Source of the DNA: Verrucomicrobiota bacterium
GTDB taxonomy: Bacteria; Verrucomicrobiota; Verrucomicrobiia; Verrucomicrobiales; V1-33
Direction of reading: 5' to 3'
DNA: 64,000 nt
Assembly: GCA_003402705.1 (NCBI GenBank)
Contig: QQNF01000008.1
Coordinates: 29,399-93,398, forward strand
Shown here: piece after piece, positions 46,067-54,895 of the stretch
Layout: each line of letters begins with the position of its first letter
How positions within the stretch are numbered: position 1 is the stretch's first letter
Position numbers and translations under genes: made by a program
The notes under the pieces: generated by a model
The model's input: the letters and a program-made list of their open reading frames with translations, nothing else
Told to the model about the DNA's origin: nothing
Databases searched by the model: none

Positions 46067-46624
46067 ATGGTGCGCGAAATAGTACTTTTTGGTGATCCTG
46101 TGCTGCGCGAGAAGTGCCGGAGAGTCACGGAGGTGACGGACGAGCTGGTGGCGCTGGCGGCGGACATGGTGGAGACGATGGAGGCGGCGGACGGCGTGGG
46201 GCTGGCGGCGCCGCAGATTGGTGAGGACATGCAGCTGGCGGTGATTGATGTGAGGGATGCGGAGGAGCCGCTGACGTATTTGAAGGTGGATGGGGAGGAT
46301 GCGGCGCTGGGGGATTGGATGCCGCTGAAGTTCATCAATCCGGAGTTGAGTTTTCCGGTGAAGGGGAAGGCGAGCATGAATGAGGGATGCCTGAGTTTTC
46401 CGGAGGTGAGGGCGCAGATCAGCCGACCGGATGTGGTGCGGGCGAAGCTGACGCTGCTGGACGGGCGGACGATTGAGATGGAGACGGACGGGTTGCTGTC
46501 GCGGGCGATTCAGCATGAGACGGATCACTTGAACGGGGTATTGTTCATTGACCGAGCGAGTCCGGCGGTGAAGCTGACGCTGAAGCGGAAGATTCAGAGG
46601 ATGCGGGATGAATTCGGGATTTGA
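46067..46624 (+). CDS. def: peptide deformylase
   Basis: 185 residues with all three PDF motifs: GVGLAAPQIG (motif 1), EGCLSFPEV (motif 2, zinc/iron Cys) and QHETDHLNGVLF (motif 3, the HExxH metal-binding helix). It removes the N-formyl group from nascent peptides. The start is the ATG right after CTGACCC. It precedes cysS by five bases, and the two are probably cotranscribed. Confidence 0.95.
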   Translation: MVREIVLFGDPVLREKCRRVTEVTDELVALAADMVETMEAADGVGLAAPQIGEDMQLAVIDVRDAEEPLTYLKVDGEDAALGDWMPLKFINPELSFPVKGKASMNEGCLSFPEVRAQISRPDVVRAKLTLLDGRTIEMETDGLLSRAIQHETDHLNGVLFIDRASPAVKLTLKRKIQRMRDEFGI

Positions 46625-46629
46625 GGACT

Positions 46630-48039
46630 ATGGGACTGAGCTTATTTGACACGATGACGCGGGTGCCGGTGGAACTGGTGCCGATGGACGGGCGTGAGTT
46701 CCGATTTTACTGCTGCGGGCCGACGGTGTACGGGCCGGCGCACATTGGGAATTTCCGGACGTTTGTGCTGCAGGACGTGTTCCGGCGGGTGCTGGAGCTG
46801 GGTGGTCTGAAGGTGAAGCATGTGAGGAACCTGACGGATGTGGATGACAAGACGATCCGGGTGTCGCAGGAGGTGGGGAAGAGCCTGACGGAATTCACGG
46901 CTGGGTGGACGGAGAAGTTCCATGCGGACTGCCGGGCGCTGCATTGTCTGGAGCCGCATGTGGAGCCTGGGGCGGTGGACCACATCCCGCAGCAGATCGC
47001 GATGATAGCGACGCTGGAGCGGGATGGGCATGCGTACAAGGCGGCGGACGGTTCGGTGTATTTCCGGGTGGCGTCGTTTCCGGAGTACGGGCGGCTGTCG
47101 CGGTTGAAGGAGCGGGAGTTGCGGATGGGGACGTCGGTGGCGGACGACGAGTACGAGCGGGACACGCTAGCGGATTTTGCGCTGTGGAAGGCGAGGAAGG
47201 CGGAGGACGGGGTGAATTTCTGGGAGTCGCCGTGGGGTGAGGGGCGGCCGGGCTGGCATCTGGAGTGTTCGGCGATGATCCGGGAGTATCTTGGGGATAC
47301 GATTGATCTGCACAGTGGCGGGGTGGATCTGGTGTTTCCGCACCATGAGAATGAGATTGCGCAGAGCGAGTGCTGCACTGGGCATGAGTTCTGCCGGCAC
47401 TGGTTTCACGTGACGCATCTGCTGGTGGACGGGGCGAAGATGTCGAAGAGCCTGGGGAATCTGTATACGCTGGAGGAGCTGGCGGCGAAGGGGTTTGACG
47501 CGCTGGAGGTTAGGTATGTGCTGGCGGGGTCGCATTACCGTGCGCCGTTGAATTTCACGCTGGCGTCGCTGGAGGCGGCGCGGCCGGCATTGGCGCGGCT
47601 GGGGAAGGCGGCGAAGGCGTTAGGGGAGAGGGCGGGGGTGACGGGTGTGCCTGAGTACGCTAGCCTTGCGGGTGTGGGGCCGGGGCCGTTTGCGGCGGCG
47701 TGGGCGTCATTGAATGATGATTTGAATACGGCGGAGGCGCTAGGGCATGTTTTTGTGGCGCTGCGTGGGTTGAAGGCGGAGAGCATGACGGTGGAGGAGG
47801 CGGCGGCGGCGTATGGCGGGCTGCATTTCATGCTAGCGGCGTTCGGGCTGGTACTGCCGGAGGAGGAGGAAGGGGCCGTGGAGATTCCCGAGGAAGTGCG
47901 GCGATTGGCGGAGCGGCGGTGGGAGGCGCGGCTGGCGAAGGACTGGGCGGGGTCGGACGTGCTGCGCGCGGAGATTGACGGCCTTGGGTGGGTGATGAAG
48001 GACGGGAAGGTGTCGTGGGAGCTGGTGAAGAAGGGCTGA
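46630..48039 (+). CDS. cysS: cysteinyl-tRNA synthetase
   Basis: 469 residues, usual CysRS length, from ATG 46630; an in-frame TTG three codons earlier is not preferred. Class I motifs: CCGPTVYGPAHIGNFRTF (HIGH-type region, first zinc Cys), DLHSGGVDLVFPHHENE and KMSKSLGN (KMSKS). Remaining zinc ligands fall in the CSAM, HHENE and adjacent segments. The C-terminal anticodon-binding DALR-like region is present. It charges tRNA-Cys. Confidence 0.96.
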   Translation: MGLSLFDTMTRVPVELVPMDGREFRFYCCGPTVYGPAHIGNFRTFVLQDVFRRVLELGGLKVKHVRNLTDVDDKTIRVSQEVGKSLTEFTAGWTEKFHADCRALHCLEPHVEPGAVDHIPQQIAMIATLERDGHAYKAADGSVYFRVASFPEYGRLSRLKERELRMGTSVADDEYERDTLADFALWKARKAEDGVNFWESPWGEGRPGWHLECSAMIREYLGDTIDLHSGGVDLVFPHHENEIAQSECCTGHEFCRHWFHVTHLLVDGAKMSKSLGNLYTLEELAAKGFDALEVRYVLAGSHYRAPLNFTLASLEAARPALARLGKAAKALGERAGVTGVPEYASLAGVGPGPFAAAWASLNDDLNTAEALGHVFVALRGLKAESMTVEEAAAAYGGLHFMLAAFGLVLPEEEEGAVEIPEEVRRLAERRWEARLAKDWAGSDVLRAEIDGLGWVMKDGKVSWELVKKG

Positions 48040-48051
48040 GCGGGGGAGATG

Positions 48052-49014
48052 TCAGGGGCGGTCGGCGACGGCCATGAGGGTTTGGAAGTGAGGGGTGGCG
48101 GGTTCGCGGTCGACGACGGAGATCTGGATGGAGGAGAAGCCTGCGTCTTCGATGAAGCCGAAGAGTTCGACTTCGGAGAAGCCGAGCCAGACATCGGCGT
48201 AGAGGTCGCGGGCTTGTTCGAAGTCGTGCCTGAGGAGATCGAGGATGACGAGGCGGCCGCCTGGGCGGGTGATGCGGAAGGCTTCGTGGACGGCGGCTTC
48301 CGGGCGGGTGGCGTGGTGGAGGGACTGGCTGAAGAAGGCGAGGTCGACGGAGGCGTTGTCGAGGGAGGTGGCTTCGATGTCGCCGAGGCGGTATTCGAGA
48401 TTGGAGACCCCGTTTTCTGCGGCGATGCGGGTGCCGTATTCGACCATTTTTTCCGAGCTATCGATGGCGATGACGCGTTCTGCGCGGCGAGCGAGGAGTT
48501 GGGAGAACGTGCCTTCGCCGGCGCCGAGGTCGGCGACGGTGAGGCGTGGCATGAGGAGGAGGAGGGCCTCGGTGAGGCCTTTCCAGCTGCGGCCTGGGCA
48601 GTAGCTGCGGCCGAATTTTCCGGCGAGTTGGTCGAAGTAGGCGCGGGTGTGGTCGGCGCGTTTACGGAGGGCGAGTTCGAGGCCGCGGCGGTCTTCGGTG
48701 GCTTCGGGGATTTCTGGGGCGCTGCGGCGGATGAGTTCTGAGAAGCCTGCGGCGGCCGGGTGCATGCTGTAGAGGCTGTTTTTACCGGAACGCCGGGCGC
48801 GGACGAGGCCGGCGTTTTTGAGGAGGCCGAGTTGGGTGGAGATGCGGCTCTGTTTCATGCAGAGGATTTCCTGGATTTCGGCGACGGTGAGTTCGGCGCG
48901 ATCCATGAGCAGGAGCAGCCTGAGCCTTGTGGGCTCGCTGATCAGGCGGAGGGATTCGACGACGGAGGACACGGGCAGAGTAAAGGGCCCGGCCGGCGTT
49001 CCGGTAAAGAGCAA
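48052..49014 (-). CDS. ArsR-type regulator fused to SAM-dependent methyltransferase
   Basis: 320 residues. Residues about 15-90 form an ArsR-family winged helix (RLISEPTRLRLLLLMDRAEL; MKQSRISTQLGLLKNAGLV). Residues about 130-310 are a class I methyltransferase: VADLGAGEGTFSQLLARR (motif I), VIAIDSSEKMVEYG, and GGRLVILDLLRHDFEQA. Such fusions are known from a broad family of ArsR-methyltransferase proteins. The fusion may couple methylation or SAM/SAH level to transcription. The ArsR metal-binding ELCVCDL motif is not apparent. It is convergent to cysS (12-base gap). Confidence 0.85.
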   Translation of the reverse strand: MLFTGTPAGPFTLPVSSVVESLRLISEPTRLRLLLLMDRAELTVAEIQEILCMKQSRISTQLGLLKNAGLVRARRSGKNSLYSMHPAAAGFSELIRRSAPEIPEATEDRRGLELALRKRADHTRAYFDQLAGKFGRSYCPGRSWKGLTEALLLLMPRLTVADLGAGEGTFSQLLARRAERVIAIDSSEKMVEYGTRIAAENGVSNLEYRLGDIEATSLDNASVDLAFFSQSLHHATRPEAAVHEAFRITRPGGRLVILDLLRHDFEQARDLYADVWLGFSEVELFGFIEDAGFSSIQISVVDREPATPHFQTLMAVADRP

Positions 49015-49175
49015 TCGTCAGGGGAGATTACGGTCTGACGCGGCGGGTTGGGGTGGAAGGTGCCGTCGGTGTCGACGCGGTGGCGGAGAGGGCGGGGAAA
49101 GTGAAGTGGGGGTGCCGGGGATGCGGAGGAGAAAGGGAGGGGCGTGGAGGGGATGGGAGAGGAGAGGTGTGGGGA

Positions 49176-50531
49176 ATGAGAGCGATGAAATTTGTGATTG
49201 GCGTGCTGGTGATGGCGGTGTTGGGTGTTAGGGCCGAGGAGGCGGGGACTGCGCCGATGGTGGTGAAGGTGCTGGTGCTGAATTATGATCCTGTGAGTGA
49301 GGGGAAGCGGCTGCACGAGTTGTTCGGGTGGAATAATCCGAGGGTGATGGCGAAGGGGTGCATTGAGGACATGGAGAAGGCGTCGGGCGGGAGACTGCGG
49401 CTGGAGATAGCGGAGTGGCGTGATCTGGATGAGATTTATGCGAGGGAGGATGGGGGTCGGTACACGGTGGAGGAATATGTGAGGAACCGGCGGAGCGGGA
49501 AGGGTTGGGTGGAGAAGTACATGGCGGATTATCCGCGGATTTTTGCGGAGCAGCGGGTGGCGGGGATGATTGATGACGGGCGGGTGGATGAGGTGTGGAT
49601 CTTCAGTGATCATTATTTCGGGATCTGGGAGGCCTCGATGGCCGGGCCCGGGGCGTTTTTCATCAATGGGGGTGTGTATCCGGAGGTGCCGGTGAAGCGG
49701 CCGTTTGCGTTTTACGGGTTCAATTATGAGCGCGGGGTGGCGGAGATGCTGCACAACGCGAGCCATCGGACGGAGTGCACGATGAACCGGATTTATGGGC
49801 AGTGGGATTTGAAGCGGCCGCGGAACAACTGGGAGAAGTTCAGTGCGAATGCCGTGCAGTCGGGCGGGGTGGCTGGTGTGGGGACGTGTCACTGGCCGCC
49901 TAACGCGGTGCATGATTATGATTACAGCAACCTGCGGGAGGTGGAGAGCTGGGCGGATGATTTTCTGAACTATCCGGAGCTGACGGGGAAGACGAAGAAA
50001 GTGTCGGTGCGGACGTGGTCGCCGGAGGGAGGGGATACGCACCGGGATTACATGCGGTGGTATTTCGAGCGGTTGCCGAAGGCGGCTGGGGTGAATGCGG
50101 ACGGGCGGGTGAACAACTGGTGGCGGTACCTGTATGATTTCGGGAATTACGGGAAGGACGGGAAGCCGCTGAGTGCCGGGTCGGAAGTTGTGAGGGTGGA
50201 GACTGGGAAGGAGAAGACGGTGGTGCGGGTGGCATTGCGGAGTGCGGGGATGGTGCGGCCGGAGAGTTGTGTGGCTGGGGTGTTCGGGTTGCGGGTGGGT
50301 GGGGTGGCTAGGGCAGGGTTGGCGGTGGAGATGAGTGATGCGCGACCGGGAGGGTACCGGGTGGCGGCGGTGAGGATTGAGCCGGGATTGACGGCTGAGG
50401 AAGTGAAGGGAGCGGAGTTGACGCTGAAGGGCGGGATGGTGAGCGACCTTGCGGGGCAGACGCTGCCGGAGGCGACGTGGACCTTTACGGAGAGCGAGGG
50501 AGAGTGGCGCGGGGTGCCGGAGCGGCGGTGA
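49176..50531 (+). CDS. secreted protein, unknown function
   Basis: 451 residues from ATG 49176 (MRAMKFVIGVLVMAVLGVRA, a signal peptide). A longer in-frame start is Gly/Arg-rich and unlikely. The mature domain opens with VVKVLVLNYDPVSEGKRLHE and has a dense conserved look: GYYMN-like His/Asn motifs (VWIFSDHYFGIWEASMAGPG, MLHNASHRTECTMNRIYGQW, CHWPPNAVHDYDYSN). The clustered His, Asp and Cys residues are compatible with a metal- or sugar-binding role, but I recognise no family. It stands alone between a convergent HTTM-like gene and the divergent ArsR-methyltransferase. Confidence 0.6.
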   Translation: MRAMKFVIGVLVMAVLGVRAEEAGTAPMVVKVLVLNYDPVSEGKRLHELFGWNNPRVMAKGCIEDMEKASGGRLRLEIAEWRDLDEIYAREDGGRYTVEEYVRNRRSGKGWVEKYMADYPRIFAEQRVAGMIDDGRVDEVWIFSDHYFGIWEASMAGPGAFFINGGVYPEVPVKRPFAFYGFNYERGVAEMLHNASHRTECTMNRIYGQWDLKRPRNNWEKFSANAVQSGGVAGVGTCHWPPNAVHDYDYSNLREVESWADDFLNYPELTGKTKKVSVRTWSPEGGDTHRDYMRWYFERLPKAAGVNADGRVNNWWRYLYDFGNYGKDGKPLSAGSEVVRVETGKEKTVVRVALRSAGMVRPESCVAGVFGLRVGGVARAGLAVEMSDARPGGYRVAAVRIEPGLTAEEVKGAELTLKGGMVSDLAGQTLPEATWTFTESEGEWRGVPERR

Positions 50532-50546
50532 GTGGCGGGGGATTGG

Positions 50547-51839
50547 TTAGCCTTGTGAGGCGGGGCGACGGAAGCGCGAGGCGAGGAGTCGCCATGCGGA
50601 GAGGAGGCCGGAGAAGGCGACGGTGGTGATGATGGTCTGGAAGGCGAAGCCGAGGGCGAGGTTGAGTGGTGCGAGGGTGGCGGGGGTGACCGGCGAGAGG
50701 ATGGCGGAGAGGGAGGAAGCGGGGGCGATGGTGACGCGGAGCATGCCTGTGGCGGTGGGGGAGAGGGAGGGGAGGGCGCTGGCGGCGAAGGCGGCGGAGG
50801 TTAGGATGGTGGCGGCGATCCATGTGGTGGTGGATGGGCGCGTGAGTTCGCGGGCGCGGAAGGCGGCGATCCAGCCGGCGGCGTTGAGGAAGTAGATGGC
50901 CATGAGCCATTCGTTTAGAGGGAAGTAGAGGGCCATGAGCCAGCCGATGCTGGCGTGGAGGCTGACGAAGCCGAGACCGATCCAGAAGGCGAACCAGCGG
51001 CTGAGGATGGCGAGGCCGGCGCAGGCTTCGAGGAGGAAGCCGATGCCGAAGAGTGTGCGGGCGAGCGCGCGGTGGTCCTTGAGCCATGCGGCCTGGACGG
51101 GGACTGGGTAGCGGTAGCGGTCGTGGGCGGGGTTATCGGAGGCGGCGCGGGCGAGCGGGACGCCGTTGAGGAGGGAGGGGTCGAGGGAATTGTAGTAGCC
51201 CTGGCGGTTGGTTTTGACGATCTGGGCGGCGACGTAGTGGGAGTTTTCGAGCCATTTGCCTCTGGAGACCTCGAGTTTGGTGACGACGCTAATGGGGTAG
51301 GTGACGGCGGCGGCGGCGATGCTGTAGAGCCAGATCCATGAGTGGAGGCGTTTTGGCTGGGCCCATGGGGGCGGGGAGGAGGAGTGGAGACGGGCGGTGA
51401 GACGGGCGGCGGCGCAGGACCAGAGGACGAGCCATTGGGCGATGAGGACGAGACTGAGGATCTGGTGGCCGTGGTGGGGAGCGCCCTGGGAATTGACGAC
51501 GGTGCGGATGCCGATGTGGAGGAGTGCGAGGATGGGTACGGCGATGGGGAGGCCGAGGCCGGCGACGTAGGCGACGAGGGTGATGGAGACGATGGTGCGG
51601 GTGGTGGACCAGACGTGAGGGTCGCTGAAGCGGGAGAGGTCCCAGCCGAGAGATTGCCAGAGGGAGGACCAGCGGGCGAGGCCGACGGGTTCCGGGAGAT
51701 TTGGATAGGGGAGGGGCGGGCCGGAGAAGACGCCCCAGAGGATGGCGGCGAGGAGGATGCGTTGGACGAGGGCTTCGGTGGCGCCGACGAGCCGGACGGG
51801 CGGGATGCGGTTGAGGAGACCGCGGAGGTGAGCGGTCAC
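50547..51839 (-). CDS. HTTM-like polytopic membrane protein
   Basis: 430 residues with about 8-10 hydrophobic helices and a central soluble loop (KLEVSRGKWLENSHYVAAQI, NGVPLARAASDNPAHDRYRY). The pattern is similar to the horizontally transferred transmembrane (HTTM)/vitamin-K-carboxylase-like family. No catalytic assignment is possible: the carboxylase active-site residues were not identified. Its ATG overlaps the stop of the upstream partner gene (ATGA), so the two are translationally coupled. Confidence 0.7.
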   Translation of the reverse strand: MTAHLRGLLNRIPPVRLVGATEALVQRILLAAILWGVFSGPPLPYPNLPEPVGLARWSSLWQSLGWDLSRFSDPHVWSTTRTIVSITLVAYVAGLGLPIAVPILALLHIGIRTVVNSQGAPHHGHQILSLVLIAQWLVLWSCAAARLTARLHSSSPPPWAQPKRLHSWIWLYSIAAAAVTYPISVVTKLEVSRGKWLENSHYVAAQIVKTNRQGYYNSLDPSLLNGVPLARAASDNPAHDRYRYPVPVQAAWLKDHRALARTLFGIGFLLEACAGLAILSRWFAFWIGLGFVSLHASIGWLMALYFPLNEWLMAIYFLNAAGWIAAFRARELTRPSTTTWIAATILTSAAFAASALPSLSPTATGMLRVTIAPASSLSAILSPVTPATLAPLNLALGFAFQTIITTVAFSGLLSAWRLLASRFRRPASQG

Positions 51840-52336
51840 GGAGGTGAGGGGGCTGCGGTGTTGACGGCGGCTTCCTGTTCGAAGGATTCGGAGTAGCCTT
51901 GGTTGTGCTGATGGATGAGGCCTTTCCAGAGCTGGATTTCCGGGGGGAGGGAGCTGCCGCGGGAGCGTGCCTGGGTGACGAAGCCGGAGAGGACGCGGGT
52001 GCGGATTTCTGTGAGATTTTCGGGGGGGATGGCAGCGCGGTCCTTGAGGTGGTGATCCTTCACGTATTTGAGTTCCTGAGTGATCATGCGTTTTTTGATG
52101 CGCGGGGCGGTTTCGCCGGTGAGGGCGGCGACTGGGAGGGGTTCGCCGGAGCCGTCGGTGAGGAAGTAGTAGTCGACGGGACGGCTGTTGGGATTGCCGT
52201 ACATGGGGAAGTGGGAGAACGGGTAATTTTCGCGGATGGTGAGGCTGAGGGCGGCGATGAGGGCCATGAAGCCTGCGGCGAGGAGGTAGGCCCGAAGGTG
52301 GCCGCTGGGAGCGGGAGGAGGAGGGGCGAGCGGCAT
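51836..52336 (-). CDS. small membrane-anchored partner of the HTTM-like protein
   Basis: 166 residues from ATG 52336 (MPLAPPPPAPSGHLRAYLLA). One membrane helix (about 16-33) is followed by a soluble domain (FSHFPMYGNPNSRPVDYYFL, ELKYVKDHHLKDRAAIPPEN). The motif 'FSHFPMYG' looks conserved in this kind of partner protein. A much longer in-frame extension upstream overlaps rarD and is rejected. Its stop overlaps the HTTM-like start. Function unknown. Confidence 0.65.
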   Translation of the reverse strand: MPLAPPPPAPSGHLRAYLLAAGFMALIAALSLTIRENYPFSHFPMYGNPNSRPVDYYFLTDGSGEPLPVAALTGETAPRIKKRMITQELKYVKDHHLKDRAAIPPENLTEIRTRVLSGFVTQARSRGSSLPPEIQLWKGLIHQHNQGYSESFEQEAAVNTAAPSPP

Positions 52337-52480
52337 CCTTGGGATTTTGGGGGTGCGGGTGGGGAGCGGCAAGGTGAAACGGGGGTGAGGGAAGGGGAGG
52401 AGAAAGAAGGAGCGGAGTGAAAGTGTGGTGGCGCGGGCGGGAGAAGCGGGCAAGGGGGTGGGGGAAACTATTGTTGACGC

Positions 52481-53362
52481 ATGTCTAAGGAAACCGAGAG
52501 AGCAGCGAGGCGCACTGGATGGTGGGCTGGGGTGACGGCGTTTGGGTTGTGGGGATTGCTGCCGGTGTTCTGGAAGCAGATTGACTGGTTGAGTCCGGCG
52601 CAGGTGGTGGCGATGCGGGCGGTGTGCTGTGTGCCGGTTCTGGTGGCGGTGCTGCTGGTGAGGGGGCGGTTGGGGTATGTGGTACGGTCGCTGGGGCGGG
52701 TGCGGGTGGTGGGGTTGCATGCGCTGACGGCGGCGCTGCTGGGGGTGAACTGGCTGGCGTATGTGTGGGCGACGCAGAACGGGCAGATTGTGACGGGGAG
52801 CCTTGGGTATTTTCTGACCCCGCTGGCGAATGTGGGGTTGGGGGCGATGGTGCTGGGGGAGAAGCTGCGGCGTGGGCAGTGGGTGGCGGTGGGGTTGGCG
52901 GGTGTGGGGGTGGCGCTGCAGGTGGTGGCGGTGGGGGCGTTGCCGTGGGTGGCGCTGGCGTTGTGTCTGAGTTTTGCGGTGTACGGGTTGCTGCGGAAGA
53001 CGGCTCCGCTGGATTCGCTGGAGGGATTGACGGTAGAGTCGCTGATGGCGTTGCCGCTGGCGGTGGGGTGGCTGTGTGTACATCCGCCGGAGGTGCTGGC
53101 GACGGGGGTGCGGCAGGGATTGCTGGTGGCGTCGCTGGGGGTGGTGACGACGATTCCGCTGCTGGCGTTTGCGACGGCGGCGAGGAGGTTGCCGTTGTCG
53201 GTGGTTGGGTTGCTGCAGTTTCTGGCGCCGAGCCTGCAGTTTCTGGTGGGGGCGCTGGTGTATGGCGAGCCGGTGACGGCGCTGCGCCTTGTGAGTTTTG
53301 CGGTGATCTGGGCGGGCCTTGGGGTGATGGCCCGGGACATGAGGGTGGCGTCGCGCGGGTGA
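52481..53362 (+). CDS. rarD: EamA-family transporter (RarD type)
   Basis: 293 residues with ten predicted membrane helices forming two EamA repeats, typical of RarD. Key segments: GLLPVFWKQIDWLSPAQVVA, NWLAYVWATQNGQIVTGSLG, YFLTPLANVGLGAMVLGEKL, AFATAARRLPLSVVGLLQFL and GEPVTALRLVSFAVIW. RarD-type proteins are drug/metabolite exporters named for chloramphenicol sensitivity phenotypes; substrate not certain. It is divergent from the HTTM pair. Confidence 0.88.
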   Translation: MSKETERAARRTGWWAGVTAFGLWGLLPVFWKQIDWLSPAQVVAMRAVCCVPVLVAVLLVRGRLGYVVRSLGRVRVVGLHALTAALLGVNWLAYVWATQNGQIVTGSLGYFLTPLANVGLGAMVLGEKLRRGQWVAVGLAGVGVALQVVAVGALPWVALALCLSFAVYGLLRKTAPLDSLEGLTVESLMALPLAVGWLCVHPPEVLATGVRQGLLVASLGVVTTIPLLAFATAARRLPLSVVGLLQFLAPSLQFLVGALVYGEPVTALRLVSFAVIWAGLGVMARDMRVASRG

Positions 53363-53422
53363 GGCGCGGGAGTTTTACGCCGTTGGGGCGGCGGAGGGGA
53401 GACGCGGTGGATGCGTCTGGGG

Positions 53423-53707
53423 TCAGCCTTCGAGGGAATCGATGGCTGCGGCGGCTTCGAAGTCTGCCGGGGTGAGACCGCCTGCCGAGTGGGTGGAGAG
53501 GGAGAGGAGGACCTTGGTGTAGCGGATATCGATATCCGGGTGGTGGTCGTGGTCTTCGGCGATTTCGGCGACACCGTTGACGTAGTCGATGGCGTCGGAG
53601 AATGTTTCGAACTCGATGGTTTTGGTAATGGCTTTACCTTCGAGTTCCCATTCGGGGACCTTTTTCATCTGCTTGCGGACTTCTTCTGCGCTGAGGACGT
53701 CGGCCAT
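53423..53707 (-). CDS. phhB: pterin-4a-carbinolamine dehydratase
   Basis: 94 residues, full PCD length. The family signature E-D-H-D-H-H-P-D (near residue 50) carries the catalytic His pair; flanking segments EWELEGKAITKTIEFETFSD and TKVLLSLSTHSAGGLTPADF match the fold. It dehydrates 4a-hydroxytetrahydropterin, recycling the cofactor of aromatic amino acid hydroxylases, and a DCoH-like role is possible. No hydroxylase is nearby. Confidence 0.92.
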   Translation of the reverse strand: MADVLSAEEVRKQMKKVPEWELEGKAITKTIEFETFSDAIDYVNGVAEIAEDHDHHPDIDIRYTKVLLSLSTHSAGGLTPADFEAAAAIDSLEG

Positions 53708-53942
53708 GGCTGTGCGGGGATTTAGGTGGAAACGGGCGGCGCGGGATTACGCGAGGGCATTTGTTTTGTCAAATCGGCCTTGGGAGCGTGTTGAAAAAAC
53801 GGGAGTGGCGGAGGAAGTGGAGGGCATTGTGAGGGGAGAAGGAGCGTTGGCGGGCATGGTAATTTTGTGAAAAAGTGACTCGGGTTGAAGGAGGGGTGGA
53901 ATTTTGAGAGACTCCATGGATCGGTACGAAGGGGAGGGAGAA

Positions 53943-54824
53943 TCAGGGGCCGGAAATGTTGTCAGGGGATGGAGGAGAGGAGGATGGGGATTTGCCTGAT
54001 GCGGCGAGCCATGAGGTGATGCCTGTGGCGAGGCCTTTGACGAGTTTGGCGCGCCATGATGAGCTGCGGATGTTGCCGGCTTCGTCGGGGTGGGTGAGGA
54101 AGCCGCATTCGACGAGGACGGCGGGGGCGAGCGTGCGGCTGGTGACGGAGAGGCTGGGGCGGTTGTGGGTGCCGCGGTTGCGGGAGCCGGTGGCGGCGCA
54201 GGCGGCTTGCTGGATGGAGGCGGCGAGAGCGGCGGAGTCGTCTGGGGGGAGGGGAGCGCCGGCGGAGAGGCCGGCGGCTGCGTGGAGTTTGGCCATGAGT
54301 TCGGGCTGGCGGGGCCATGAGAAGTAGGTTTCGAGGCCTGAGGCGGCGGATTCGCCGGAGTTGAAGTGGATGCTGACGAGGAGGAGGCGGGGGCGTTGAT
54401 TGGCGAAAGTGCTGCGGTCGAGGAGGGAGACGGTGGTATCGGCGTCGCGGGTGAGGGAGACCTTCCAGCCGGAGGCGCGGAGTTGGGTGGCGAGGGCCTG
54501 GCTGATGGCGAGGGCCCATTTTTTTTCGTGCTGACCGTCTTTGCCGAGACGGCCGGGGTCGGAGCCGCCGTGGCCTGGGTCGATGACGATGTCGGGCGGT
54601 GGGAGGACGGGTGCTGGGGGGGCAGGGATGGGTGGAGGGGTGGGAGGGATGGGGATGGGGGTGGGGGTGACGAGTGTGGAGGATGGGGAGGCGAGGGGAG
54701 GGATGTTTTTGAAAGTGGCTGCCTGCCAGAGGCAGAGGGCTGAGGCTGATGCGGCGAGGAAGAAGAGGGCTACGCGGGCATGAGGGACTGCACTTGCGTG
54801 GGGTTGCGAGGTGCGGGTCGCCAT
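53943..54824 (-). CDS. N-acetylmuramoyl-L-alanine amidase (Amidase_3), second copy
   Basis: 293 residues: N-terminal signal/anchor (about 15-35), a long Pro-rich linker (TPIPIPPTPPPIPAPPAP), then an Amidase_3 domain from about 80. Zinc and catalytic residues: VIDPGHGGSDPG, HEKKWALA (Glu), VSIHFNSG and VLVECGFLTHP (catalytic Glu). It cleaves MurNAc-L-Ala bonds. Unlike the 11.0-kb copy it carries a linker, so it is probably membrane-tethered. It is divergent from a LysM protein across 71 bases, and the two may work together on peptidoglycan. Confidence 0.88.
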   Translation of the reverse strand: MATRTSQPHASAVPHARVALFFLAASASALCLWQAATFKNIPPLASPSSTLVTPTPIPIPPTPPPIPAPPAPVLPPPDIVIDPGHGGSDPGRLGKDGQHEKKWALAISQALATQLRASGWKVSLTRDADTTVSLLDRSTFANQRPRLLLVSIHFNSGESAASGLETYFSWPRQPELMAKLHAAAGLSAGAPLPPDDSAALAASIQQAACAATGSRNRGTHNRPSLSVTSRTLAPAVLVECGFLTHPDEAGNIRSSSWRAKLVKGLATGITSWLAASGKSPSSSPPSPDNISGP

Positions 54825-54860
54825 GCGCGGTGAAAATTTTTAATTAACTGAGATAAAAAT

Positions 54861-54888
54861 TTGAAAAACCTGAGCCTTACGGTAAAAC
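54861..54888 (+). promoter_or_regulatory. promoter of the LysM gene with (nearly) leaderless start
   Basis: TTGAAA (54861-54866) and TAAAAC (54883-54888) with 16-base spacing. The expected transcription start, about seven bases later, coincides with the ATG at 54896, so the mRNA would have almost no leader. Confidence 0.55.
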
Positions 54889-54895
54889 TTACAAC

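Noticed and set aside
52337..53083. N-terminal extension of the 51.8-52.3 kb gene
   Set aside because: It overlaps rarD antisense and is His/Arg/Pro-rich.
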